Positions 33,936 to 42,705 of a stretch of 64,000 nt of DNA are shown one piece after another; positions within the stretch are counted from its first letter, which is position 1, and the number at the start of each line of letters is the position of its first letter. Source of the stretch: Spirochaetota bacterium. Lineage in GTDB: Bacteria; Spirochaetota; Brachyspiria; Brachyspirales; JACRPF01. The position numbers were made by a program, and so were the translations under genes. Under the pieces are notes generated by a model. That model made no database searches. It was not told where the DNA came from and was given only the letters and a program-made list of their open reading frames with translations. The stretch is from assembly GCA_016214035.1 (NCBI GenBank), contig JACRPF010000006.1:124001-188000 (forward strand), written 5' to 3'.

Positions 33936-35189
33936 TCACGGTTGCCGCTTGCGCCACGCCTGCGCGCTGATGCCGTATTCCTTTTTGAAACAGTAATTGA
34001 AACTGTGGTGACTCTTAAAACCTGTCCGAGAGTAGATGTCAATTATGGGAATATCCGATTCACGGAGCAGCGCGGCCGCTTGTAATAGACGCCAGCGATT
34101 CGCCGCCGCGGTGAAGTTCACGCCGAACACATGTTTGTATTTCGCAAGAAAGTACGCCCGGTCGAGATCGAGCGCATGGGCGATTCTCGCGGAAAAAGCG
34201 CTGTTTGAAATACCGAAATCGGTCTGCGCGGCGATGAGACGCTCGACCGCATGCCGGAATGCATCGGCGGAATCATCGGCATGCCGCTGTGTCGAAGCGC
34301 GGACCATGAGCGTGCCGGGAAGAAGTATCCGCGCGCTTCCCCCCCGCGGTGGTGATGATTGCAGGAGCCGCATCCCGGTCCTTCCCATCTCAAGGTAGTC
34401 GATGCGGACCGTTGTCAGAAACTCAACGGATGCCGGATCGGTAATATTCTGAATATCGTCAATACCGGCAACAGCGATATCCCCGGGAATGCGTATACCG
34501 TGCGAACGGGCGTATGCGATGAAATTATACGCGATGAGATCGGTATCGAATATCACGGCATCGGGCCGTTCTTTCGCAGCCAGAAACTGTTCGAAGTGTT
34601 TATAAAATACCGGCGGGTGATTCTTATAGGTCGACCGGGCAAGATCGCGCGACGCGAACGGCGGAGTAAAAACGCCGCGGGCAAAGTCATAGCCGTGCAC
34701 CCACTGCTGCTTCGGTGCAATGCCGCGATCTTTCATGCAGGAAAGATATGCGTAGAGCCGGCGCGACACATACCGGAAATTCCGGTAAGCAAAAAAGCCG
34801 ATACGCGAGAACCCGGAAGCTGCCAGATGATCCACCAGAAGCTTCACCGCCTGAACGTCATCGGCACCGGTGAACGAATCGCCGTCAGATGCATCGTTCA
34901 TCAGAAACACCGTACGCATGCGGTCCGTAAGCGCCGAAAGTGCCGGATCACGGATATCGTCGAAATGCATGACTAAAAGCCCGTCGTACTGCCGGTATTT
35001 TTTTTCACGCATGAACCGTCCGAGATCGAGCGTACGGTCGCATGCGGTGATGGATGCGTTACGCCGGCGCGCTTCATCATAGATGCCGCGATACAGATCG
35101 TAATATTTCGGGAAATTGAGCGGTGTTGAAAAGTCGCTGCCGTTGGTATCGTACTTCCGGTTGAGCAGGATGTATCGTCCGCCCGTCAT
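33936..35189 (-). CDS. XylR-like regulator: LacI-type sensor domain with C-terminal AraC HTH
   Basis: From ATG at 35189 the protein is 417 residues; a longer in-frame reading overlaps the deacetylase gene. The body is a periplasmic-binding-type sensor (YDGLLVMHFDD, FSRIGFFAYRNFRYVSRRL, PDAVIFDTD, GDIAVAGIDD). It ends with an AraC HTH pair (IAHALDLDRAYFLAKYKHVFG, IYSRTGFKSHHSFNYCFKKEYG). This order is that of XylR, the xylose-operon activator. It is coupled to the deacetylase gene eight bases upstream, and should respond to a sugar liberated from xylan or a related polymer. Confidence 0.88.
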   Translation of the reverse strand: MTGGRYILLNRKYDTNGSDFSTPLNFPKYYDLYRGIYDEARRRNASITACDRTLDLGRFMREKKYRQYDGLLVMHFDDIRDPALSALTDRMRTVFLMNDASDGDSFTGADDVQAVKLLVDHLAASGFSRIGFFAYRNFRYVSRRLYAYLSCMKDRGIAPKQQWVHGYDFARGVFTPPFASRDLARSTYKNHPPVFYKHFEQFLAAKERPDAVIFDTDLIAYNFIAYARSHGIRIPGDIAVAGIDDIQNITDPASVEFLTTVRIDYLEMGRTGMRLLQSSPPRGGSARILLPGTLMVRASTQRHADDSADAFRHAVERLIAAQTDFGISNSAFSARIAHALDLDRAYFLAKYKHVFGVNFTAAANRWRLLQAAALLRESDIPIIDIYSRTGFKSHHSFNYCFKKEYGISAQAWRKRQP

Positions 35190-35197
35190 GCTGCTGT

Positions 35198-35998
35198 TCA
35201 GCCTATCGTTACGGCAGTACCGCCGGCTATCGCCACCGGTGCGCCTTTTGCCAGAATCCATACCGTCGTCGCAGACGGATTATGTACCATGGTGCAGTCT
35301 GCCGAGAAACGCAGCGCGCGCTGGGCGTTCACATAATCGACGATCTCGATGTTCGTTGCATACCAGATATCGCTTCGTTTTCCGATGCGTTCACCGAAAC
35401 GCTCTATGACATCCCAGTTCCTGTCATTATCGAACTCATAGCTGTGGCCCCAGAAATAGAAAAGCATCATGCGGTCGCGCGGGTCTTCCGCGATGAAGCG
35501 GTCGGCAAGCGCCATAACGTCCGCTTTATGATGACACGTCGGATGCCATGCGAGAAAATTCTCCGGCATGTGAAAGTTCTGATGCGACGCCGTTGTCCGG
35601 GCGTACTCGATACCGAGGCTCGGAAGCACTGCGATAACGCGGCTGTCATACGTTCCGAACGGATACGACATGCCGCGAATGGGAAATCCCATCACGGCTT
35701 CCAGCGCCGTCCTGTCGTCGGTGATCTCTTTCACGATCTGCGCCATCGGCGACCAGATGAGATGCGGATGCGTTGCCGTATGCACTGACACCTCGTGATT
35801 CTTGAACAGCGACGGCAGTTCTTCCTTTGTGATATGTGTCGCATCGCCGAGGAACGCCGAGTTCAGGTGGAACGCACCGCGAAGACCGTAACGGTCCATG
35901 ATCTCAACTAACTTTCGGTCAGCAATCTTCCCGTCATCATAGCTCAACGTAAGCGCTTTCCGTTTTCCTTCGGGGAAAAGATTCGTATATACGCGCAT
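35198..35998 (-). CDS. Polysaccharide deacetylase (NodB homology, CE4-like)
   Basis: The 266-residue protein has LSYDDG (Asp21, Asp22) and VSVHTATHPHL (His73, His77), the metal-binding Asp-His-His set of NodB-type deacetylases. GMSYPFGTYD is the next conserved block. There is no signal peptide, so it probably works in the cytosol or on intermediates. A short C-terminal beta segment (about 225-266) follows the barrel. Targets could be acetylated xylo- or chito-oligosaccharides. It sits between a small membrane protein and the XylR-like regulator in one operon. Confidence 0.88.
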   Translation of the reverse strand: MRVYTNLFPEGKRKALTLSYDDGKIADRKLVEIMDRYGLRGAFHLNSAFLGDATHITKEELPSLFKNHEVSVHTATHPHLIWSPMAQIVKEITDDRTALEAVMGFPIRGMSYPFGTYDSRVIAVLPSLGIEYARTTASHQNFHMPENFLAWHPTCHHKADVMALADRFIAEDPRDRMMLFYFWGHSYEFDNDRNWDVIERFGERIGKRSDIWYATNIEIVDYVNAQRALRFSADCTMVHNPSATTVWILAKGAPVAIAGGTAVTIG

Positions 35999-36013
35999 CG
36001 ATATCTCCTCGGA

Positions 36014-36331
36014 TTATTTCTTTGCAACCGTACCGCGATCTTCGGGTGACGCCGGCGGGTCGTCACGCCATTTGACATTGGTGATGAGCAGGAACATACA
36101 GATAATAAAATCAAGAACGATGATGGTAAACGGCAGCCCGACGATAAGCGCCTGCCCGCCGATCTCCCGTTTGGTGAGCATGGCGGCGGTATTGATCACA
36201 AAGAATGCTATGGCGGAAAATGACAGAAAAATGGTGATAAACAATATCGCGCACATGATGACGACAAAGACGTTATACAAATTCGTATTCTGGTTTATCT
36301 TTCTCGGAAAGATACGTTCAAACAGTTTCAT
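36014..36331 (-). CDS. Small membrane protein with two predicted transmembrane helices
   Basis: The 105-residue protein has hydrophobic segments at about 22-50 and 64-86, and a polar C-terminus (WRDDPPASPEDRGTVAKK). I recognise no family. It is the first gene of the operon with the deacetylase and the XylR-like regulator, 15 bases before the deacetylase. A GAGGAG SD and a promoter support the start. Confidence 0.75.
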   Translation of the reverse strand: MKLFERIFPRKINQNTNLYNVFVVIMCAILFITIFLSFSAIAFFVINTAAMLTKREIGGQALIVGLPFTIIVLDFIICMFLLITNVKWRDDPPASPEDRGTVAKK

Positions 36332-36347
36332 AATGACTCCTCGCGCT

Positions 36348-36375
36348 AGTATACCGCAGGCGGACGGGAATGCAA
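36348..36375 (-). promoter_or_regulatory. Promoter of the membrane protein-deacetylase-regulator operon
   Basis: Minus strand: TTGCAT (36375-36370), 16 bases, TATACT (36353-36348). Confidence 0.6.
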
Positions 36376-36442
36376 ATCAAGGACTTGAGATTGACAGACC
36401 GATAGTACCGTATCACTGAAAAGCCTTGATTTCCTTTGATTA

Positions 36443-36490
36443 TTGACAGAAAACGGGAAATGTAGTAAAGTATAGTAAATCGTTTTACTA
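36443..36490 (+). promoter_or_regulatory. Promoter with LacI-type palindrome TAGTAAATCGTTTTACTA
   Basis: TTGACA (36443-36448), 17 bases and TAAAGT (36466-36471) precede the 18-base near-palindrome at 36473-36490. The palindrome is centred on CG with 8-base arms and one mismatched pair, the shape of a LacI-family operator. Its sequence differs from the TTAACGTTAA sites, so another repressor is expected. Confidence 0.6.
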
Positions 36491-36514
36491 ATATCGAATG
36501 AAACGGAGCGGATT

Positions 36515-39500
36515 ATGGCAAAAAACAACCACCTCGCAGCTGCAATTGCCGCCATGGTGCTGTCGGGGTCAGCCGGCATCGCACAACATGTGGCGTATGA
36601 TAAAAACGGACGTCTGCAGATAGACAGCGGCGGAATGATGCTCATCGACGGCGAGTCGCTCCTGCTTATGGACGCAAACTGGAAATCGGTGTCATCACCT
36701 ACGAGCGCAAAGCCCGCGCTGAGCACAAGCCCGACGGGAGTATCGCTTGCCGAGTGGAGCGACAAGGGCGGCACGCTCACGCGTCAGGTCTCGCAGGCCA
36801 AAGACGGTACGCTCACCGTCAGATATGAATTCGAATTCAAGAAAGGCCTCAACGGAAAATATATCGAGCTTACGCTGAACATTCCGCGGTCCGCCTTCGA
36901 CTCACTGAAACCCGCGGGCAAGGGTGCCGATGTGGTGCAGTTCGGACCCGCCGGTTCGGTTGACAGCATCGCCGGCACGGTACGCATCGATCCCGCAGGA
37001 TCATCCGCCGTCTGGCATCTGCAGGATATGCGCGAGGTGTCGTGGAACGGACAATTCCGCATGATGTTATCAATGGCCTATGATGCAGAAAACGGGACCA
37101 AGGCTGTCGGTGCACTCGCCATATCAATCACCCCGCGCATCCATCCGGCGTTCGTCCCTGTCACGTTATCAACCGCTGCCGCACGTCCGTTCATCGACAG
37201 GAACGGTGACGGCTGGACCGGGCAGGGCTCAGGCAACGATCTGCGTATCCTTCCGTCAGGCCTCATGACGCTTTCCGGAATACCATTCGATATCACCGGA
37301 CGCGCGGTGCTCCTCAAAGGCGAACACACCGCTGGATTTCCCGTGACCACGGGCACCATGCAGCTTACGGCACCTGCCGCCTGCGATGCGCTCTATATGC
37401 TGCAGGCAACCGCATGGAGCGCCGAATATGACAAACCGGTTGCAACGTATAAACTTATGTATGCGGACGGCACCTCGGCAAGTATTCCGGTGAAATACGG
37501 ACGCGATATCAACGACTGGTGGATGGCACGTCCGCCGACAGACGCAAAGCTTGCATGGACCGGCGCCAACGGCAGCGCCGAAGTGGGACTTTCTGTAATG
37601 AAAGTCACCAATCCGCGTCCCGACAAACAGATATCCGGCATTGAATTCGTTTCAGCGCAGACGGCTGCGACACCAATACTCATCGCGGCAACGGTACTGA
37701 AATCGGGAGTGCTCACCGCCGCTGAAACAGAGGCTGTGTCCAACACGTACACAAAGCGTGACCAGGCAGCGATTGATATGTCAGACTGGTATGAATGTCC
37801 CATTGCATGGCGCGGTACCATTCAGCCGGGATCAGCCCTCGACTTCAGCGGGCTCAATCACAAACCCGCCGGTAAATTCGGTTTCGTGAAAAGCAGGAAC
37901 GGTGTTTTTGAATTCGAGAAAGAACCCGGCAAACCCGTTCGTTTCTGGGGGATCAATTTCGCCATTGCGGGTCCGTTCCCCGACAAAGAGCTTGCCGCAG
38001 GCATTGCGCAATGCGCCGCCGCACAGGGCGTGAATCTGGTGAGACTGCATCTCTATGCTTCAAGTTACACGTTACTTGTGGGAGATAACGGCGAGATCAA
38101 TAAGGAAATGCTCGACAAAATGGAATTCCTTGTCGCCGAACTTGAAAAAAACGGCATCTACATCTTCATGGACCTCAATGACGGTCTTCCGTATGAAGCG
38201 ATGAACGGCATGACCAATGTGCCGTTCAAGAATCTGAAACTCGCCAGCATCTTCGACCCCGAACTCAGAAAGGCGACAAAACGTCTCGCAACGGAACTCT
38301 TCACCCACGTAAACCCCTACAACGGCAAACCGCTCGCGTCCGACCCCGGTGTTGCCATGTTCGAGATCATCAACGAGTGCAGCATGTTCATCGACTGGGG
38401 AACGCTGCAGAAAAGTGTGCCGGAGCCGTATTTGGGAAAGCTGAAAGTGATCTGGTCTGAATGGCTTGCGAAGAACGGCATCGCTGACCGTCCGCTGCCG
38501 GATTCTTTTAAAGTGGACAACACTACACGCAAATTCGCCGAAGAGCTTCAGCTTCAGTATCTGCAGGAAATGGGAAGTCATCTGCGGTCGCTCGGTATCA
38601 GAGCACCGATAAGCGGTGATAATATCACCTTCGCACTCGGTGAGCTCAGAGCGTCCGTGAACGCGAAGATGGATTACATCGGCGAGCATTCATATTTCGA
38701 TCACCCCAACGTATCAAGCAGGCCCATGACATATAACGACAATAAGGCGATAACGCGCCCCGTCTCGCAGCTGCCGCTCATCTCCGACCTCGCGAAAGGC
38801 GCGCTGAACGGATATCCGCTCGTCAACGGTGAATGGAATTTCTGCTTCCCTAATGATTACCGCTGCGAGGGTATTCCGTACGCCGCGGCTTACGCCGGTT
38901 ATCAGGATTGGGGCGGCATGGTATTCTACTGTGCCACAGGCTCATTCGACGGCGGCAGATGGAGCCGCTTCACCAACAATCCGGGAATACTGATACACTC
39001 GCAGCAGACCGACCCCGCAACCTGGGGATTATCGCATGTGGGCGCTGCATTGTACCGCCGCGGAGACGTTGCTCCCGCGAAACGCGACCTAGAAGCGATA
39101 CTCCCCGACTCCGCCATCGACGACAATATCCTGCCGATACGCAAGATGCCGTTCCTGCCCGCACTCGGCAGATACCGCATGACATTCTCCGGACCTGACG
39201 GAAAATCGAACTGGCTCGGCGATCTATCCCGTTCCGATCTCGCCCCCGCCGATGCGTACCGGAAAGTGCTTGAAAAGATCGGCGACACGGAATCGGGCGG
39301 AGAATATATCGTCAGCGACACGAAGCAGATACGGCGCTATGCCGCGATGGGATTGCTGTTCATCGACACGCCGAAAACGCAGAGCGTAAACGGCAGACTG
39401 TGCGATATTCCCAAATCCGGCGACGGACTTTCCGGAATGAAGGTAGAGTCAGCGATGACATGGGCGTCGGTGAACGTGACCTCCATCGACGGTAAAGACA

Positions 39501-39793
39501 TTTCATCATCCGGGCGGCTTCTGGTAACGGCAGTGGGAAATGCACGCAATAAAACCACTAAGATAGATGCCGCAGGCGGACTGATATTCAACATGGGGGC
39601 CGCTCCGGTTATCGCAGAACCGGTAAACGCAAAGATATCAATTAAAAATGCGGCCGGAACGAAGGTGTTCGTCATCAATCCGCTCACCGGAGAACGGGTG
39701 AAAACAATCCCTTCGGTGCGTTCGGGAGATACACTCACATTCTCAATCGACAATGGATGCAAGAGCATCTATTTCGAGGTGGCGGCGAACTGA
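36515..39793 (+). CDS. Large secreted GH5-like hydrolase (paralogue of the 11.5-15.3 kb gene)
   Basis: The 1092-residue protein has a signal peptide-like N-terminus (to about residue 23). An N-terminal beta region of about 450 residues comes before the barrel at about 465-850 (PVRFWGINFAIAGP). NLVRLHLYASS, THVNPYNGKPLASDPGVAMFE, acid/base candidate Glu621 (IINECSMF) and nucleophile candidate Glu773 (NGEWNF) are visible. A C-terminal beta domain ends the protein. NPYxGK and the two Glu contexts match the 1259-residue GH in layout. The ATG has a GGAG SD. The substrate is unknown. Confidence 0.75.
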   Translation: MAKNNHLAAAIAAMVLSGSAGIAQHVAYDKNGRLQIDSGGMMLIDGESLLLMDANWKSVSSPTSAKPALSTSPTGVSLAEWSDKGGTLTRQVSQAKDGTLTVRYEFEFKKGLNGKYIELTLNIPRSAFDSLKPAGKGADVVQFGPAGSVDSIAGTVRIDPAGSSAVWHLQDMREVSWNGQFRMMLSMAYDAENGTKAVGALAISITPRIHPAFVPVTLSTAAARPFIDRNGDGWTGQGSGNDLRILPSGLMTLSGIPFDITGRAVLLKGEHTAGFPVTTGTMQLTAPAACDALYMLQATAWSAEYDKPVATYKLMYADGTSASIPVKYGRDINDWWMARPPTDAKLAWTGANGSAEVGLSVMKVTNPRPDKQISGIEFVSAQTAATPILIAATVLKSGVLTAAETEAVSNTYTKRDQAAIDMSDWYECPIAWRGTIQPGSALDFSGLNHKPAGKFGFVKSRNGVFEFEKEPGKPVRFWGINFAIAGPFPDKELAAGIAQCAAAQGVNLVRLHLYASSYTLLVGDNGEINKEMLDKMEFLVAELEKNGIYIFMDLNDGLPYEAMNGMTNVPFKNLKLASIFDPELRKATKRLATELFTHVNPYNGKPLASDPGVAMFEIINECSMFIDWGTLQKSVPEPYLGKLKVIWSEWLAKNGIADRPLPDSFKVDNTTRKFAEELQLQYLQEMGSHLRSLGIRAPISGDNITFALGELRASVNAKMDYIGEHSYFDHPNVSSRPMTYNDNKAITRPVSQLPLISDLAKGALNGYPLVNGEWNFCFPNDYRCEGIPYAAAYAGYQDWGGMVFYCATGSFDGGRWSRFTNNPGILIHSQQTDPATWGLSHVGAALYRRGDVAPAKRDLEAILPDSAIDDNILPIRKMPFLPALGRYRMTFSGPDGKSNWLGDLSRSDLAPADAYRKVLEKIGDTESGGEYIVSDTKQIRRYAAMGLLFIDTPKTQSVNGRLCDIPKSGDGLSGMKVESAMTWASVNVTSIDGKDISSSGRLLVTAVGNARNKTTKIDAAGGLIFNMGAAPVIAEPVNAKISIKNAAGTKVFVINPLTGERVKTIPSVRSGDTLTFSIDNGCKSIYFEVAAN

Positions 39794-39813
39794 ACGCGCG
39801 GACTTCGTAATAC

Positions 39814-39843
39814 TTGCATTACAACCTTCCTTCATGATATACT
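39814..39843 (+). promoter_or_regulatory. Promoter of the second Gfo/Idh gene
   Basis: TTGCAT (39814-39819), 18 bases and an extended -10 (TGA-TATACT, 39838-39843). Confidence 0.55.
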
Positions 39844-39875
39844 GCCGCATCACGTAATCATGAGGAGCACGCAGC

Positions 39876-40949
39876 ATGTCACAAAAAGCCGACGGAATGA
39901 ATTATGCCCCGCAGGGAAAGCCGAAGCCGGTGGTAAAACCCGGTGAATTCAAATTCGCGGCTATGAACCTCGACCACGGCCATATCTACGGCCAGTGTAA
40001 CGGCCTCATCGAGGCGGGCGCGGAACTGGCGGCGGTGTACGACCCGGACCCCGCAAAAGTAGAGGCCTTCGTCAAGAAATTCCCGCAGGCGGAACCAGCA
40101 GCGAAGGCAGAGGCGATACTCGAGGACAAAGATATAAAACTCGTCGCCGCGGCTGCCATACCCAACGAACGCGGACCGCTCGGCTGCCGCGTGATGAAGC
40201 ACGGCAAGGATTACTTCACCGACAAAACGCCGTTCACCACACTCGCGCAGCTTGCCGAGGCGAAAAAGGTTGTTGCCGAAACGAAACGTAAATACATGGT
40301 CTATTTCTCGGAGCGCCTCCACGTTGAATCGGCGGTATACGCAGGCGAACTGGTGAAACAGGGCGCCATCGGCCGTGTGGTGCAGGTCATCGGGCTTGGG
40401 CCCCACCGGCTCACCGCCCCGTCGCGTCCGGCATGGTTCTTCAACAAGGAACAGTACGGCGGCATACTCACCGACATCGGCAGCCATCAGCTTGAACAGT
40501 TCCTCTTCTTCACGGGCAATGAGAACGCGAAGATACTTGCGGCCAAGGTCAGCAATTACAACAGCCCCGCATATCCCGAGCTTGAGGATTTCGGCGACGT
40601 GACGCTTGTGGGCGACAACGGCGCCACCGGTTATCACCGCGTGGACTGGCTCACGCCCGACGGTCTCTGTTCATGGGGCGACGGCAGACTGTTCCTGCTC
40701 GGCACCGAGGGCTTCATCGAACTGAGGAAATATCTGAATCTCGCCGCGTCGAAAACGGGCGACCATGTGTTCTGGGCTGATAAAAAAGGCGAGCATCACG
40801 AAGAGGTAGCCGGTAAAGTGGGTTATCCGTTCTTCGGAGAGCTCATCCTCGACTGCATCAACAGAACGGAAAAAGCGATGACGCAGGAACACGCGTTCAA
40901 AGCGGCCGAGCTCTGCATGCAGGCGCAGGCGGCGGCGGTTCGCGTTTAA
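39876..40949 (+). CDS. Gfo/Idh/MocA family oxidoreductase, TDKTPF variant
   Basis: The 357-residue protein has a Rossmann-type N-terminus (FKFAAMNLDHGHIYG, about 26-40). DYFTDKTPF at 112-120 replaces the usual EKP motif, but keeps a Lys (Lys117). GGILTDIGSHQLEQFLFF near 205-222 carries the conserved His. A 25-residue leader before the Rossmann fold is longer than usual. Substrate and pathway are unknown; the neighbouring GH suggests a sugar. It is convergent with the GT2 gene, their stops overlapping by four bases. An AGGAG SD supports the ATG. Confidence 0.85.
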   Translation: MSQKADGMNYAPQGKPKPVVKPGEFKFAAMNLDHGHIYGQCNGLIEAGAELAAVYDPDPAKVEAFVKKFPQAEPAAKAEAILEDKDIKLVAAAAIPNERGPLGCRVMKHGKDYFTDKTPFTTLAQLAEAKKVVAETKRKYMVYFSERLHVESAVYAGELVKQGAIGRVVQVIGLGPHRLTAPSRPAWFFNKEQYGGILTDIGSHQLEQFLFFTGNENAKILAAKVSNYNSPAYPELEDFGDVTLVGDNGATGYHRVDWLTPDGLCSWGDGRLFLLGTEGFIELRKYLNLAASKTGDHVFWADKKGEHHEEVAGKVGYPFFGELILDCINRTEKAMTQEHAFKAAELCMQAQAAAVRV

Positions 40950-41920
40950 CGTTTCGATGCCTTGTTATCGTTAAAGCCGTAACGGTCACGGACGATATAA
41001 AGCGGTCTGGCTTTCACCTCGCGGTAAATACGTCCGACATACGCACCGATGATGCCGAGCGATATGAGCTGAACACCGCCGAAAAAAAGAATGACGGCTA
41101 CCGTGGACGACCAGCCGCGCACGCTTCCCGCAGGATGTATGAATTTATCAACGACTATCCACACAAGATAGAGAAAAGCGACAGCGGTGACGAACACGCC
41201 GGCGTAACTCGCGAACATGAGCGGCTTTTCCGAAAACCCGGTGATGCCGTTGAGCGCGAAGCGTATCATCTTGCTCAGCGTATATTTTGTTTTTCCGGCG
41301 TAGCGGCTGTCGCGGTCATACGCGAGCGCGCAGTGACGGTACCCCACCCATGACACGAGCCCGCGCACATACCGGTTCTCCTCGCGGAGCTGCCCGAGCG
41401 CGTCGACCACGGCGCGGTCCATGAGTCTGAAATCTCCCGTATCGAGCGGCAGGTTCACGTCACTGAGCGAATTGATGAAGCGGTAGAACAGTTTCGCGGT
41501 AGCCAGCTTGAAGGCGTTCTCGCCCTTACGCTCTTTGCGCTGGGCATACACGACCTCATAACCTTCGCGCCATTTCTCGACCATCGCGGCAACAAGCTCC
41601 GGCGGGTCCTGCAGGTCTCCGTCGATAACGACGACAGCATCGCCCCTGGCAGCGTCGATGCCGGCGGTTATCGCAAGTTGATGGCCGAAGTTCCTGGAAA
41701 AATCAATTATCTTCACGTTCGTATCGCGCGCCGATAACGCGAGCAGAAGCGGCAATGACTTGTCCGTACTGCCGTCGTTCACAAATAGCATCTCGTAACG
41801 TGTACCGGGAATGGCCGACAATGCCGCACGGGCGCGGCGATAGAACTCGTCGATGATGCCCTCTTCAAAATAAACCGGAACGACGAGTGATATCAGCGCG
41901 TTTTTTTTATTCGTTTTCAT
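40946..41920 (-). CDS. Membrane-anchored family 2 glycosyltransferase (GtrB/DPM-like)
   Basis: The 324-residue protein has a GT2 catalytic domain (LVVPVYFEEGIIDEFY, FVNDGSTDKS, then Asp100 and Asp102 in VVIDGDLQDPPE). Two C-terminal membrane helices follow (about 235-258 and 275-298). This is the layout of polyprenyl-phosphate glucosyl/arabinosyl transferases and of GtrB. It would make a lipid-linked sugar donor for surface polysaccharide. No flippase or acceptor transferase is adjacent. Confidence 0.9.
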   Translation of the reverse strand: MKTNKKNALISLVVPVYFEEGIIDEFYRRARAALSAIPGTRYEMLFVNDGSTDKSLPLLLALSARDTNVKIIDFSRNFGHQLAITAGIDAARGDAVVVIDGDLQDPPELVAAMVEKWREGYEVVYAQRKERKGENAFKLATAKLFYRFINSLSDVNLPLDTGDFRLMDRAVVDALGQLREENRYVRGLVSWVGYRHCALAYDRDSRYAGKTKYTLSKMIRFALNGITGFSEKPLMFASYAGVFVTAVAFLYLVWIVVDKFIHPAGSVRGWSSTVAVILFFGGVQLISLGIIGAYVGRIYREVKARPLYIVRDRYGFNDNKASKR

Positions 41921-41960
41921 AGCGCTATTTCATCATACCCGGACGTATTTCGCAACAATA

Positions 41961-42569
41961 CTATTTGAGCCGCATCCTTGGGAGCCCCAGTTTCAATTCC
42001 ATCGCCACCAGACGGACGGCCATGATGACCGCAATAGTCCCGGCGAATGTTATGGTGTCGGGCAGGCCGAATGAACGGAGCATAAAAAACACGATGCCGC
42101 CGATGATGCAGGCGAGCGCGTATATCTCTTTTGAAAAGATGAGCGGCACGTCGTTGCAGAAAACATCGCGCAGCACGCCGCCCATGACGCCGGTGACAAG
42201 CCCCATCACCACGGCGAATACGGGAGCGATGCCTATCGACAGCGCTTTCTGTATGCCGATGACGGTGAATACCGCGAGCCCCACCGCGTCAAAGATGAGT
42301 ATGACATTCCGTATGCGGAGTATATAGGTCGCGAATATGAAAGCGATTATAGATGCCGCAATGATGACGATGAGGTAACGTATATCGGAGATCCAGAACA
42401 CCGGCACAGCGCCGATGAGCACATCGCGCGTGGTGCCGCCGCCAACCGCGTTGATGAACGCGATAAAGAACGCACCGAAAAGGTCCATGCGCTTTTTACC
42501 GGCGGCAAGCGTCCCGGTTATCGCGGAGACGAAGACGGCGAAGAGGTCGAGGATGTAAAGGACTTCCAT
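41961..42569 (-). CDS. TRIC-type/UPF0126 membrane protein (YicG family)
   Basis: The 202-residue protein has about six or seven predicted membrane helices. FINAVGGGTTRDVLIGAVPVFW near 38-59 and VTGVMGGVLRDVFCNDVPLIF near 124-144 are the duplicated GGG/RD motifs of bacterial trimeric intracellular cation (TRIC) channels. The family conducts monovalent cations. It may be single, transcribed divergently from the SDR gene. Confidence 0.93.
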   Translation of the reverse strand: MEVLYILDLFAVFVSAITGTLAAGKKRMDLFGAFFIAFINAVGGGTTRDVLIGAVPVFWISDIRYLIVIIAASIIAFIFATYILRIRNVILIFDAVGLAVFTVIGIQKALSIGIAPVFAVVMGLVTGVMGGVLRDVFCNDVPLIFSKEIYALACIIGGIVFFMLRSFGLPDTITFAGTIAVIMAVRLVAMELKLGLPRMRLK

Positions 42570-42652
42570 GGTCCGGAAAGTTTATCCGAGTGTTTAAAAA
42601 ATGCAAATTACTGCATCGCTTGGTAAACAATGTTACCGAACGATGCGGCATA

Positions 42653-42681
42653 TTGCAATAATCACACGATACACTTACGAT
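42653..42681 (+). promoter_or_regulatory. Weak promoter candidate for the SDR gene
   Basis: TTGCAA (42653-42658), 17 bases and TACGAT (42676-42681) lie 24 bases before the SD AAGGAGG at 42694-42700. Confidence 0.35.
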
Positions 42682-42705
42682 GATCGTTCCTGCAAGGAGG
42701 AACAC

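Noticed and set aside
35190..35261. Longer XylR-like protein
   Set aside because: It overlaps the deacetylase C-terminus; the ATG at 35189 is eight bases after its stop.
42601..42705. Upstream part of the SDR reading frame
   Set aside because: The AAGGAGG SD fixes the start at 42706.
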